From SIG452 sp045631485 (lineage in GTDB: Bacteria > Bacillota > Clostridia > UMGS1840): a stretch of 59,984 bases of DNA. Under the pieces are notes generated by a model. That model was not told where the DNA came from and did not search any database. It saw nothing but the letters and a program-made list of their open reading frames with translations. The DNA lies in the NCBI GenBank assembly GCA_045631485.1, contig JAZQUU010000030.1, positions 1 to 59,984 on the forward strand, given 5' to 3'. Numbering within the stretch: position 1 is the first letter of the stretch; each line of letters starts with the position of its first letter. Position numbers and translations under genes: made by a program. Of the stretch, positions 24,476 through 32,820 are shown piece by piece.

Positions 24476-25204
24476 ATGAGCAACGTAATCTCCATGAAAC
24501 AGTTATTGGAAGCAGGCGTTCACTTCGGTCATCAGACCAGAAGATGGAACCCCAAAATGGCTCCGTACATCTTCACCGAAAGAAACGGAATCTACATCAT
24601 CGACCTGCAGAAAACTCTGAAAAAAGTAGAAGAAGCTTACTACTTCGTTAGAGATATCGCAGCACAGGGCGGTGAAATCCTGTTTGTTGGTACCAAAAAA
24701 CAGGCTGCAGACGCTGTAAAAGCTGAAGCTGAAAGAATCGGTATGTACTATGTTAACGCAAGATGGTTAGGCGGTATGTTAACCAACTTCAAAACCATCC
24801 GCAGAAGAATCGACAGACTCTTCCAGTTAAACAAAATGGAAGAAGACGGTACCTTTGATTTACTTCCCAAAAAAGAAGTTATCAAATTAAATTTAGAAAG
24901 AGAAAAATTAGAAAAATACCTGGGCGGTATCAAAAACATGAAAAAGCTCCCCAGCGTTCTGTTTGTTGTTGACCCCAGAAAAGAAAGAAATGCAATCTTA
25001 GAAGCTAAGAAACTGCATATCCCCGTTGTTGCAATCGTTGATACCAACTGTGACCCCGATGAAGTGGATTACGTAATCCCCGGTAACGACGATGGTATAC
25101 GCGCTGTTAAACTGATTGTTGAAACCATGGCTAACGCTATGATCGAAGGCAGAGAAGGCGCAGCAGTTGCAATGGAAGAAGAAACCGACGAAGCAGCTGA
25201 ATAA
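24476..25204 (+). CDS. rpsB: 30S ribosomal protein S2
   Basis: 242 residues, usual length. S2 binds late to the 30S head-body junction. Seen: MKQLLEAGVHFGHQTRRWNPKM at the N-terminus, YIFTERNGIYIIDLQKT, NARWLGGMLTNF, FVVDPRKERNAILEA and a C-terminal acidic tail. AGAAAGGAAA precedes the ATG by 7 bp. First gene of the rpsB-tsf pair with a short hairpin between them. Codon use is biased to GCT/GTT/GAA compared with neighbours, as expected for very high expression. Confidence 0.98.
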   Translation: MSNVISMKQLLEAGVHFGHQTRRWNPKMAPYIFTERNGIYIIDLQKTLKKVEEAYYFVRDIAAQGGEILFVGTKKQAADAVKAEAERIGMYYVNARWLGGMLTNFKTIRRRIDRLFQLNKMEEDGTFDLLPKKEVIKLNLEREKLEKYLGGIKNMKKLPSVLFVVDPRKERNAILEAKKLHIPVVAIVDTNCDPDEVDYVIPGNDDGIRAVKLIVETMANAMIEGREGAAVAMEEETDEAAE

Positions 25205-25224
25205 TTTAGAGATTGATTTTTATG

Positions 25225-25254
25225 AAAATAGGCAACACTTCGCTTGCCTATTTT
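25225..25254 (+). terminator. Hairpin between rpsB and tsf
   Basis: AAAATAGGCAA (25225-25235), loop CACTTCGC, TTGCCTATTTT (25244-25254). The stem is strong but the T-run is short, so it probably acts as a partial terminator that lowers tsf relative to rpsB, or as an mRNA-processing or stability stem. Confidence 0.6.
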
Positions 25255-25284
25255 CCATATCATAACAAAAAGGAGAATTTTATT

Positions 25285-26172
25285 ATGGTTACACCTCAGA
25301 TGGTTAAAGAATTAAGAGAAATCACCGGTTGCGGTATGATGGACTGTAAAAAAGCATTATCCGAAACTAATGGCGATATGGACAAAGCAGTTGAATTTTT
25401 AAGAGAAAAAGGCTTAGCAGCTGCTGCTAAAAAAGCAGGCAGAATCGCTGCAGAAGGTATCGTTTCCGATTACACCTGCGACGGCGTTGGCGTTATTATT
25501 GAAGTTAACTCCGAAACCGACTTCGTTGGTAAAAACGCAGATTTCCAGACCTTCGTTAAAGATTTGGCTGAAATCGTTGCAAAAGAAAATCCCGCAGATG
25601 TTGCTGCTTTAATGACTTTAGCATACAAAGATTCCGGCATGAGCGTTGAAGAAATGTTAAGAGACAAAATCTTAACCATCGGCGAAAACATGACCATCAG
25701 AAGATTTGAAAGATACGAAGGTGCTGTTGCTACCTATATCCACGGCGGCGGCAGAATCGGTGTTATGGTTCAGGCTGAAAACGCTTTAGACGGCGATTCT
25801 TACGAAGCAGCTCGTGATGCAGCTATGCAGATTGCAGCTATCAACCCCACCTATTTAGACAAATCCACCGTTCCTGCAGAAGATATCGAAAAAGAAAAGA
25901 AAATCTTAATCGAACAGATCAAAAACGATCCCAAATCTGCAGGCAAACCCGACCAGATTATTGAAAAAATGGTTATGGGAAGAATTTCCAAATTCTACAC
26001 CTTAAACTGCTTAAACCAGCAGGAATTCGTGAAAGATTCCGATAAAACCGTGGAACAGTATTTAGCTTCCAAAGGCGTGAAACTGGTAAAATTTGTTCGT
26101 TTTGAAAAAGGCGAAGGCTTAGAAAAGAAAGTTGACAACTTTGCAGAAGAAGTTGCAAATATGTCCAAATAA
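25285..26172 (+). CDS. tsf: Elongation factor Ts
   Basis: 295 residues, full length. Nucleotide-exchange factor for EF-Tu. Seen: N-terminal UBA-like domain with VKELREITGCGMMDCKKALSE and the dimerisation/core regions with IIEVNSETDFVGKN and the HGGGRIGVMV strand. The ATG at 25285 follows AAAAAGGAGAA. It shares a transcript with rpsB through a leaky hairpin. The protein ends at a clear terminator (26185). Strong GCT/GTT codon bias matches rpsB. Confidence 0.97.
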   Translation: MVTPQMVKELREITGCGMMDCKKALSETNGDMDKAVEFLREKGLAAAAKKAGRIAAEGIVSDYTCDGVGVIIEVNSETDFVGKNADFQTFVKDLAEIVAKENPADVAALMTLAYKDSGMSVEEMLRDKILTIGENMTIRRFERYEGAVATYIHGGGRIGVMVQAENALDGDSYEAARDAAMQIAAINPTYLDKSTVPAEDIEKEKKILIEQIKNDPKSAGKPDQIIEKMVMGRISKFYTLNCLNQQEFVKDSDKTVEQYLASKGVKLVKFVRFEKGEGLEKKVDNFAEEVANMSK

Positions 26173-26184
26173 TTATTAAAATTG

Positions 26185-26219
26185 AAATGGCAAGCACCAA
26201 TATGATGCTTGCCATTTTT
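26185..26219 (+). terminator. Intrinsic terminator after tsf
   Basis: AAATGGCAAGCA (26185-26196) pairs with TGCTTGCCATTTTT. It closes the rpsB-tsf transcript, so pyrH must have its own start. Confidence 0.8.
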
Positions 26220-26246
26220 ACGGCAGCCAACGGCAACAGCCGTTGG

Positions 26247-26369
26247 AAATGAAGAATGAATAGTGAATAGTGAATAATTTCGGTGGCGCCCTGTGGGCGC
26301 ATCATATGATGCAGGCGAACGCCTGCCACCATAATTCTTCATTCTTCATTTTTCATTATTCACTATTTC
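26247..26369. repeat. Family B palindromic element
   Basis: AAATGAAGAATGAATAGTG arm, GGTGGCGCCC-TGT-GGGCGC, ATCATATGAT centre, GCAGGC-GAAC-GCCTGCCACC, complementary arm ending in TTCACTATTTC. It sits between tsf and the pyrH ribosome site. Confidence 0.82.
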
Positions 26370-26392
26370 AATACAGAAAGGATTGAAACATT

Positions 26393-27097
26393 ATGCAACC
26401 TATCTATAAAAGAGTATTATTAAAAATCAGCGGCGAAGCTCTGGCAGGCTCCAACGGCTTCGGCTTAGACTTTAATGTAATCGGCGATATCGGCAAACAG
26501 GTGAAAAAATGCGTATCCATGGGTGTTCAGGTAGCTATCGTAGTTGGCGGCGGTAACTTCTGGAGAGGAAGAACCGGCGAAAATATGGACAGAACCCGTG
26601 CAGACCACATGGGCATGTTGGCAACTGCCATCAACTCCTTAGCAATCGCAGATTCTCTGGAAGCATTAGGCGTTCAGGCAAGAGTGCAGACCGCTATTGA
26701 TATGCGTCAGATTGCGGAACCCTACATCCGCGGCAGAGCAGAACGTCATTTAGACAAAGGCAGAGTGGTAATCTTCGGTTGCGGAACCGGTAACCCCTAC
26801 TTCTCCACCGACACCGCCGCAGCTCTTCGTGCCGCAGAAATCGGTGCAGACGTAATCCTGCTTGCGAAAAAAGTGGATGCAGTTTACGATTCCGACCCTG
26901 CAAAAAATCCCGATGCAAAGAAATTCGACAAAATTTCCTATATCGACGTGTTAAACCGTGGCCTCGGCGTAATGGATTCCACCGCAACCTCTCTGTGTAT
27001 GGATAACAATATTCCCATCCACGTGTTTGGTCTGGCGGAACCGGAAAATATCATCAAGGCCATCACCGGCGAAACTATCGGAACGTTAGTGAAATAG
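26393..27097 (+). CDS. pyrH: UMP kinase
   Basis: 234 residues, usual length. Hexameric amino-acid-kinase-fold enzyme making UDP from UMP, controlled by GTP/UTP. Seen: KRVLLKISGEALAG, VVGGGNFWRGR, DHMGMLATAINSLAI, FGCGTGNPYFSTDTAAALRA and KKVDAVYDSDP. AGAAAGGAT is 10 bp before the ATG. Order rpsB-tsf-pyrH is conserved in Bacillota, but frr, uppS and cdsA, which normally follow, are replaced by repeats and carA. Confidence 0.97.
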   Translation: MQPIYKRVLLKISGEALAGSNGFGLDFNVIGDIGKQVKKCVSMGVQVAIVVGGGNFWRGRTGENMDRTRADHMGMLATAINSLAIADSLEALGVQARVQTAIDMRQIAEPYIRGRAERHLDKGRVVIFGCGTGNPYFSTDTAAALRAAEIGADVILLAKKVDAVYDSDPAKNPDAKKFDKISYIDVLNRGLGVMDSTATSLCMDNNIPIHVFGLAEPENIIKAITGETIGTLVK

Positions 27098-27219
27098 GCT
27101 CGATAAATGGCGCATAATTCGTGAACCTCACCGCTCGCTGTACACAAAGTACAGCTTCGGGTAACCACCCGTTGGGTGTTCGGTTTCCGAATTCTGCATC
27201 CATTTCTCATCGCCTTATT
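27098..27219 (+). repeat. Family A repeat after pyrH with a compensated stem
   Basis: GCTCGATAAATGGCGCAT 5' phrase. The hairpin reads GCTGTAC-ACAAA-GTACAGC instead of GGCGTAC/GTACGCC: both arms changed together. It is followed by ACCACCCGTTGGGTGTTCGGTTT and TTCTCATCGCCTTA. Confidence 0.82.
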
Positions 27220-27246
27220 GTAGGGGACGATGCCCACATCGTCCCG
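27220..27246 (+). repeat. Family C unit
   Basis: GTAGGGGACGATG-CCCA-CATCGTCCCG, directly abutting the 3' end of the repeat A copy. Confidence 0.75.
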
Positions 27247-27260
27247 CATAATCAAAATTC

Positions 27261-27303
27261 GAAAACCGTAAGGATTTGAACGAAAAATCCTTACGGTTTT
27301 TCA
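27261..27303 (+). terminator. Intrinsic terminator before carA
   Basis: GAAAACCGTAAGGATTT pairs with AAATCCTTACGGTTTTTC. About 17-bp stem with a T-run; it ends pyrH-derived transcripts. Confidence 0.85.
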
Positions 27304-27370
27304 AGGAAATTTTTTGATTTTCCAATCCCGAAAAAATGTAGAAATATACGAAAAAACCAAGAAAAAATCA

Positions 27371-27400
27371 TTGACAATTACCCCACTTTCGTGGTACAAT
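27371..27400 (+). promoter_or_regulatory. carA promoter
   Basis: TTGACA (27371-27376), 18 bp, TACAAT (27395-27400). The leader to the carA ATG is about 150 nt. It includes AAAAATCG...CGTTGATTTTT (about 27496-27523), which could form a hairpin. No PyrR-type binding sequence was recognised. Confidence 0.7.
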
Positions 27401-27559
27401 AGATAGAAAGAAAATTTTAGGGAAAAGAGTATCTTCTTCTCCAAAAAAAGCCGGAATCCAACGTGATTTCGGAAAAAATTTTACCCATTTTTAGGAAAAA
27501 TCGCCTGAAATCGTTGATTTTTGGCTAAGATAGACACAATCAGAAAGGATGCGCTCAGT

Positions 27560-28630
27560 ATGAAAGAGATGTACTTGATTCTGGAAAACAAAACAGTTTT
27601 CAAAGGAAAAAGCTTTGGTGCTTACCGTGAAGCGGTAGGCGAACTTGTGTTTTCCACCAATATGCTTGGTTATATGGATACCTTGACCGACCCTGCAAAC
27701 TTCGGTCAGCTTGTGATTTCCACCTTCCCCGAAATGGGATGTCACGGAACTATCGCAGAAGAAATGGCAGGGGTGAAAGCGTCCTGTTTTGGTTATATTG
27801 TAAAAGATTGGTGTCAGGCACCGTCCAACTGGCGTTTGGAGGGTGATCTTGACACTTTTTTAAAGGAAAAAGACATTCCCGGTATTTACGGAATTGATAC
27901 TCGCAAACTTACCAAAATGGTTCGTGATGCCGGCACTATGAATGCAAAAATTTCCTTTACCCCAGACTTTACCGACGATATTGCAAGCTATAAAATTGTG
28001 GATGCGGTAAAATCCGTTTCAACTTCCGCAAAAGAAACCATCCCCGCAAAAGACGGCAAATACAATGTGGTACTGTGGGATTTTGGTGCAAACAACAATA
28101 TGATGAAAGCATTTTTGGATGCAGGTTGCAACATTACCAAAGTTCCCTATAACACCTCTGCAGAAGAAATCCTAAAATTAAATCCCGACGGGGTGATTTT
28201 ATCCGGCGGACCCGGGGATCCCACCGTTTTAACCGATGTGATTACCGAAATCCGCAAACTAAAAGACATTCCCACCTTGGGAATCGGCTTGGGACATCAG
28301 TTGTTGGCACTGTCTCAGGGTGCAAAAATTGAAAAACTGAAATTCGGCCACCGTGGTGCATCCGTTCCCGTAAGAAACGAAACCACCGGCAAAGTGTATA
28401 TTTCCTCTCAGAATCACAGCTATCAGGTTGTGAACAACACCGTGGAAGGCTTCGGTAAAATCTCTTACCGCAACGTAAACGACTCTACCTGCGAGGGAAT
28501 TGATTACGCAAACATTCCTGCATTTTCCGTGCAGTTTAACATTGAAAGCTTCTCTGAACCCATGAACCCGGGCTTCTTGGTAGGCAGATTTACAAAGATG
28601 ATGGAGGATAGAAAAGATGCCGTTAAATAA
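27560..28630 (+). CDS. carA: Carbamoyl phosphate synthase small subunit with dead glutaminase site
   Basis: 356 residues, full length. CarA normally hydrolyses glutamine and tunnels ammonia to CarB. N-terminal domain has GTVFKG-type start, FSTNMLGYMDTLTDPANFG and GIYGIDTRKLTKMVRDAG; the class I amidotransferase domain has DFGANNNMMKAF and SGGPGDPT. The nucleophile segment, normally GICLGHQ, reads GIGLGHQ: residue 243 is Gly (codon GGC at 28286, one base from TGC). The triad His is also gone: QYHPE is QFNIE (Asn327, Glu329). SSQNHSYQV is kept. Glutaminase activity is therefore not expected; the synthase may use free ammonia. ATG at 27560 with GAAAGGA 10 bp upstream; the end overlaps carB by 14 bp. 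Confidence 0.92.
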   Translation: MKEMYLILENKTVFKGKSFGAYREAVGELVFSTNMLGYMDTLTDPANFGQLVISTFPEMGCHGTIAEEMAGVKASCFGYIVKDWCQAPSNWRLEGDLDTFLKEKDIPGIYGIDTRKLTKMVRDAGTMNAKISFTPDFTDDIASYKIVDAVKSVSTSAKETIPAKDGKYNVVLWDFGANNNMMKAFLDAGCNITKVPYNTSAEEILKLNPDGVILSGGPGDPTVLTDVITEIRKLKDIPTLGIGLGHQLLALSQGAKIEKLKFGHRGASVPVRNETTGKVYISSQNHSYQVVNNTVEGFGKISYRNVNDSTCEGIDYANIPAFSVQFNIESFSEPMNPGFLVGRFTKMMEDRKDAVK

Positions 28631-31600
28631 AGAAATCAAAAAAGTATTAGTTATCGGTTCCGGCCCCATTGTCATCGGTCAGGCAGCAGAGTTTGACTAT
28701 GCAGGCACCCAGGCTTGCCGTGCCTTAAAAGAAGACGGCTTGGAAGTTGTGTTGGTAAACTCCAACCCTGCAACCATTATGACCGACAGTAAAATGGCGG
28801 ACAAAATCTATATTGAACCCTTAACCTTACCCGTTATCAAACGTATTATCGAAAAAGAAAAGCCGGATAGCTTGTTATCCACCTTAGGCGGTCAGACAGG
28901 CTTAACTCTGTCCATGCAGTTGGCAAAAGAAGGCTTTTTGGACAAGCACGGCGTAAAATTACTAGGCGCAAATCCCGAAACCATCGATAAGGCGGAAGAC
29001 CGCCAGATGTTTAAGGATATGATGGAAAAAATCAATCAGCCCGTGATTCCCTCCAAGGTGGTAAACACTTTGGAAGATGCCCTGGATTTTGCACACACCA
29101 TCGGCTATCCTTTGATTATCCGTCCTGCATTCACCTTAGGTGGCACCGGCGGCGGTATTGTAAATAACGAAGAAGAAATGATTGAGATTACCACCAACGG
29201 TCTCCGTCTTTCTCCCATTACCCAGGTATTGGTGGAAAAATGTGTGTCCGGTTGGAAGGAAATCGAATTTGAAGTAATCAGAGACAGTAAGGGCAACTCC
29301 ATCACCGTCTGCAGTATGGAAAACTTAGACCCCGTTGGGGTGCACACCGGTGACTCCATCGTTATTGCACCGGCGGTAACCTTGTCTGATTACGAATATT
29401 CTATGTTAAGACGTGCAGCGCTTGACATCTTAAACGAATTAAAAATTGAGGGCGGCTGTAACTGTCAGTTTGCTTTAAATCCCAATAGCTTTGAATATGC
29501 GGTAATTGGGGTAAACCCCAGAGTTTCCCGTTCCTCCGCATTAGCTTCCAAAGCAACCGGTTATCCCATCGCGAAAGTTGCGGCAAAAATTGCAATCGGT
29601 TATCAGCTGGACGAAATTTTAAATGCAGTAACCGGCAAAACCTACGCTTGCTTTGAACCTGCCATTGACTATGTGGTAGTAAAATTCCCCAAATTCCCCT
29701 TCGATAAGTTCGTGTATGCAAAACGTGATTTAGGCACTCAGATGAAAGCTACCGGGGAAGTTATGGCAATCGGCGCAACCTTTGAAGAAGCCATTATGAA
29801 AGCGGTAAGAGGTGCGGAAATTTCCAAAGATTCTATGCGTCATAAAGACCTGGTTGGTTTATCCGACGATGTGATTTTTGAAAAATTGTCCCAATGTAAC
29901 GACGAGCGAATCTTCGTGGTGTATGAAGCGATTACCCGTGGCGTTTCCTTAGACACCATTTATGATATCACCAAGATTGACCGTTGGTTCTTATCCAAAC
30001 TGGAAAATATCTTCAAAATGGAAAACCGTCTGTCAAGCGAAACCTTAACCAAAGAACTGCACTTAGAAGCGAAAAAAATGGGCTTCCTGGATAAGGTTAT
30101 CGAAAAGCTTTCCAACCAAAAAGTTCCCGAAAAAATCTATGCTTCCTATAAAATGGTAGATACCTGTGCAGGAGAATTCAATGCGCAGACTCCCTATTTC
30201 TATTCTTCCTACGAAGAAGCCAACGAAGCAAGAGAATTTATCGACAATAATCCCACCGATAAGAAGACCATTATCGTATTCGGTTCCGGTCCTATCCGTA
30301 TCGGTCAGGGGATTGAGTTTGACTATGCTTCCGTACATTGTGTGTGGGCGCTTCAGGAAGCAGGCTACGAAGTGGTTATCGTAAACAATAACCCCGAAAC
30401 CGTTTCCACCGACTTTGATACTGCAAACCGTCTGTATTTTGAACCCTTAAATCCCGAAGATGTCATGAATGTGATTCACACCGAACAACCTTACGGCGTG
30501 GTGGTTGCATTTGGTGGCGGTACTGCTATCAAATTGACCAACTTCCTGCAGGAAAACGGTGTAAGAATTTTGGGTACCAGTGCAGACAGTATCGATATGG
30601 CGGAAGACAGAGAACGTTTCGACGATTTACTCGAACGTTTAAATATCAAACGTCCTCAGGGCTTCACCGTGTTAACCGAAGAAGAAGCGTTGGAAACCGC
30701 AAACCGTATCGGTTATCCGGTGCTCATTCGTCCTTCCTATGTATTGGGCGGTCAGAATATGATTATTGCCTGGAACGATAACGACACCAAGGAATATATG
30801 AAGATTATTCTGCATGGCTTGGACGAAAACCCCATCTTAATTGACAAATATTTAATGGGTACCGAAATCGAAGTTGACGCTATTTCCGACGGGGAAGACA
30901 TTTTAATCCCCGGTATTATGGAGCATATTGAGCGTGCAGGGGTGCACTCCGGTGACTCCATCGCCGTTTATCCCGCATTCAACTTAGATGTTCCCATGAT
31001 TCAAAAAATCATTGATTCCACCAAGAAACTGGCGATTGCCTTAAATACCAAAGGCTTGGTAAACATTCAGTATCTGGTGTATGATAATGAATTATATGTG
31101 ATCGAAGTAAATCCCCGTTCTTCTCGTACCGTGCCCTACATCAGCAAAGTAACCAAGGTGCCCATGATTGATTTGGCAACCCGTGCAATGTTGGGTGAAA
31201 AATTAAAAGATATGGGTTACGGCACCGGTCTTTACAAAAATTCTCCCTATGTGGCAGTCAAAGTGCCTGTGTTCTCTTTTGCGAAGCTCTTGGGCGTGGA
31301 CATTCACTTAGGGCCCGAAATGAAATCTACCGGGGAAGTATTGGGTATCGGCGCAAACTTAGAGGAAGCATTATATAAAGGCTTAATCGGAGCAGGATAT
31401 CAGCTCCATAAAAAAGGCGGCGTGTTCATTTCCGTTAGAAATTCCGACAAAGCGGAAGTGTACGGCGTGGCAAAAGGCTTCCACGATTTAGGCTTCACCG
31501 TGTATTCCACCCACGGCACTGCAAAGGTGCTCTCCGATGCAGGTCTGCCAGTAATTCCCGTGGATAAAATTCACGAAAATGCAGAAAATAACACCTTAAC

Positions 31601-32660
31601 CTTAATCGAAAGCGGAAAAGTAAACTTTGTTGTTTCCACCTCCGCAAAAGGAAGACTGCCCGAGCGAGACAGTGTTAAAATCAGAAGAAAAGCAGTAGAA
31701 CGAAGCGTTCCCTGCTTCACCTCTATTGATACCGCAAACGCCGTTATCAACTCCATGAAAGGCAAATATTCCGAACAGAGCATCGAAATCGTGGATATCA
31801 ACAATATGCGTGAAGAAAAAATCGCAGTGGAATTCACCAAGATGCAGAGCTTGGGTAACGACTACATCTATTTTGATTGTCTGGACAAGCAGATTGATAA
31901 TCCCGAAGCGTTGGCAATTCGCCTTTCCGACCGTCATTTCGGCATCGGCGCAGACGGTGCGGTGGTCATTGAATCCTCCAAAACCGCAGATGCGAAAATG
32001 AGAATCTTCAATGCCGACGGTACCGAAGGCAGAATGGGCGGAAACGCCATCCGTTGCGTGGGTAAATATCTGTACGACAAGGGCATCGTTCCCCGTGAAG
32101 ATATGGAAATCGAAACCTTAAGCGGTGTGAAAAAACTGAAAGTTTACACCATGGAGGGTGAAGTTGTGGCTGCCCGTGTGGATATGGGCAAGGCAGAAAC
32201 CAAACCCGAGCTGATTCCCGTGGTTTCCGACAAGGAACTTGTGATTAATGAACCTATCACCGTAGCAGGCGAAAGCTTCAACATCACCTGCGTTGGCGTG
32301 GGCAATCCTCATGCGGTTATCTTCAGCGAAAACTTAGATACCGTGAATCTGGAAAAAATCGGTTCCGAACTGGAACAGAATCCCATGTTCCCCGACAGAG
32401 TAAATGTGGAATTTGTCACCGTGATTGATAAAAACACCTTAAAAATGCGTGTTTGGGAACGAGGCATCGGCGAAACCTTAGCTTGCGGTACCGGTGCTTG
32501 TGCAGCAGCCGTTGCGGCAATCTTAAACGGTTACTGCGAAAAAGATACCGACATCACCGTGAAGCTGCCCGGCGGAGACCTAAAAATCCGTTATACGGAT
32601 GAAACTTTGTATATGACCGGTCCGGCTGTCAAAGCATACGAAGGAGTCATTTCTCTTTAG
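28617..32660 (+). CDS. carB-dapF: Carbamoyl phosphate synthase large subunit fused to diaminopimelate epimerase
   Basis: 1347 residues in one open frame. Residues 1-1063 are a complete CarB: two ATP-grasp halves (RPAFTLGGTGGG and RPSYVLGGQNM), oligomerisation domain and an MGS-type allosteric domain (FISVRNSDK...). Residues 1064-1347 are a complete DapF fold starting at an internal ATG (31806) that lacks a good ribosome site. In the first ATP-grasp half the metal-binding Glu of VIEVNPR is Gly298 (VIGVNPR); the second half keeps VIEVNPR. In DapF the first catalytic Cys (MCGN) is Gly1141 (MGGN), while the second, Cys1290 in LACGTGA, is kept. The start overlaps carA by 14 bp with GGAGG upstream. 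Fusion could be real or due to a lost stop or assembly error. Confidence 0.88.
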   Translation: MPLNKEIKKVLVIGSGPIVIGQAAEFDYAGTQACRALKEDGLEVVLVNSNPATIMTDSKMADKIYIEPLTLPVIKRIIEKEKPDSLLSTLGGQTGLTLSMQLAKEGFLDKHGVKLLGANPETIDKAEDRQMFKDMMEKINQPVIPSKVVNTLEDALDFAHTIGYPLIIRPAFTLGGTGGGIVNNEEEMIEITTNGLRLSPITQVLVEKCVSGWKEIEFEVIRDSKGNSITVCSMENLDPVGVHTGDSIVIAPAVTLSDYEYSMLRRAALDILNELKIEGGCNCQFALNPNSFEYAVIGVNPRVSRSSALASKATGYPIAKVAAKIAIGYQLDEILNAVTGKTYACFEPAIDYVVVKFPKFPFDKFVYAKRDLGTQMKATGEVMAIGATFEEAIMKAVRGAEISKDSMRHKDLVGLSDDVIFEKLSQCNDERIFVVYEAITRGVSLDTIYDITKIDRWFLSKLENIFKMENRLSSETLTKELHLEAKKMGFLDKVIEKLSNQKVPEKIYASYKMVDTCAGEFNAQTPYFYSSYEEANEAREFIDNNPTDKKTIIVFGSGPIRIGQGIEFDYASVHCVWALQEAGYEVVIVNNNPETVSTDFDTANRLYFEPLNPEDVMNVIHTEQPYGVVVAFGGGTAIKLTNFLQENGVRILGTSADSIDMAEDRERFDDLLERLNIKRPQGFTVLTEEEALETANRIGYPVLIRPSYVLGGQNMIIAWNDNDTKEYMKIILHGLDENPILIDKYLMGTEIEVDAISDGEDILIPGIMEHIERAGVHSGDSIAVYPAFNLDVPMIQKIIDSTKKLAIALNTKGLVNIQYLVYDNELYVIEVNPRSSRTVPYISKVTKVPMIDLATRAMLGEKLKDMGYGTGLYKNSPYVAVKVPVFSFAKLLGVDIHLGPEMKSTGEVLGIGANLEEALYKGLIGAGYQLHKKGGVFISVRNSDKAEVYGVAKGFHDLGFTVYSTHGTAKVLSDAGLPVIPVDKIHENAENNTLTLIESGKVNFVVSTSAKGRLPERDSVKIRRKAVERSVPCFTSIDTANAVINSMKGKYSEQSIEIVDINNMREEKIAVEFTKMQSLGNDYIYFDCLDKQIDNPEALAIRLSDRHFGIGADGAVVIESSKTADAKMRIFNADGTEGRMGGNAIRCVGKYLYDKGIVPREDMEIETLSGVKKLKVYTMEGEVVAARVDMGKAETKPELIPVVSDKELVINEPITVAGESFNITCVGVGNPHAVIFSENLDTVNLEKIGSELEQNPMFPDRVNVEFVTVIDKNTLKMRVWERGIGETLACGTGACAAAVAAILNGYCEKDTDITVKLPGGDLKIRYTDETLYMTGPAVKAYEGVISL

Positions 32661-32662
32661 AG

Positions 32663-32779
32663 GAATGAATAATGAAAAATGAATAATGAAGAATTTCGGT
32701 GGCAGGCAAAGCCTGCATCAGAATGCGCCCTATGGGCGCCACCGCAACTATTCCCTATTCATTCTTCACTTTTCACTAA
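32663..32779. repeat. Family B palindromic element
   Basis: AATGAATAATGAAAAATG arm, GGTGGCAGGC-AAA-GCCTGC, ATCAGAAT, GCGCCC-TAT-GGGCGCCACC, complementary arm. It fills the gap between carB-dapF and the terminator. Confidence 0.8.
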
Positions 32780-32782
32780 AAT

Positions 32783-32817
32783 AAAAAAGAATGCTATCAT
32801 TTGATAGCATTCTTTTT
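32783..32817. terminator. Bidirectional terminator, carB-dapF / clpE-like
   Basis: AAAAAAGAATGCTATCA (32783-32799) pairs with TGATAGCATTCTTTTT (32802-32817), between convergent genes. Confidence 0.87.
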
Positions 32818-32820
32818 GTT

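Noticed and set aside
31602..31937. Minus-strand frames inside carB-dapF and other long genes
   Set aside because: They are shadow frames of strongly conserved coding sequence, without ribosome sites or family similarity.
31806..32660. Separate dapF gene starting at the internal ATG
   Set aside because: The frame is continuous with CarB and no adequate ribosome site precedes 31806. A separate start cannot be fully excluded, so it is noted within the fusion entry.
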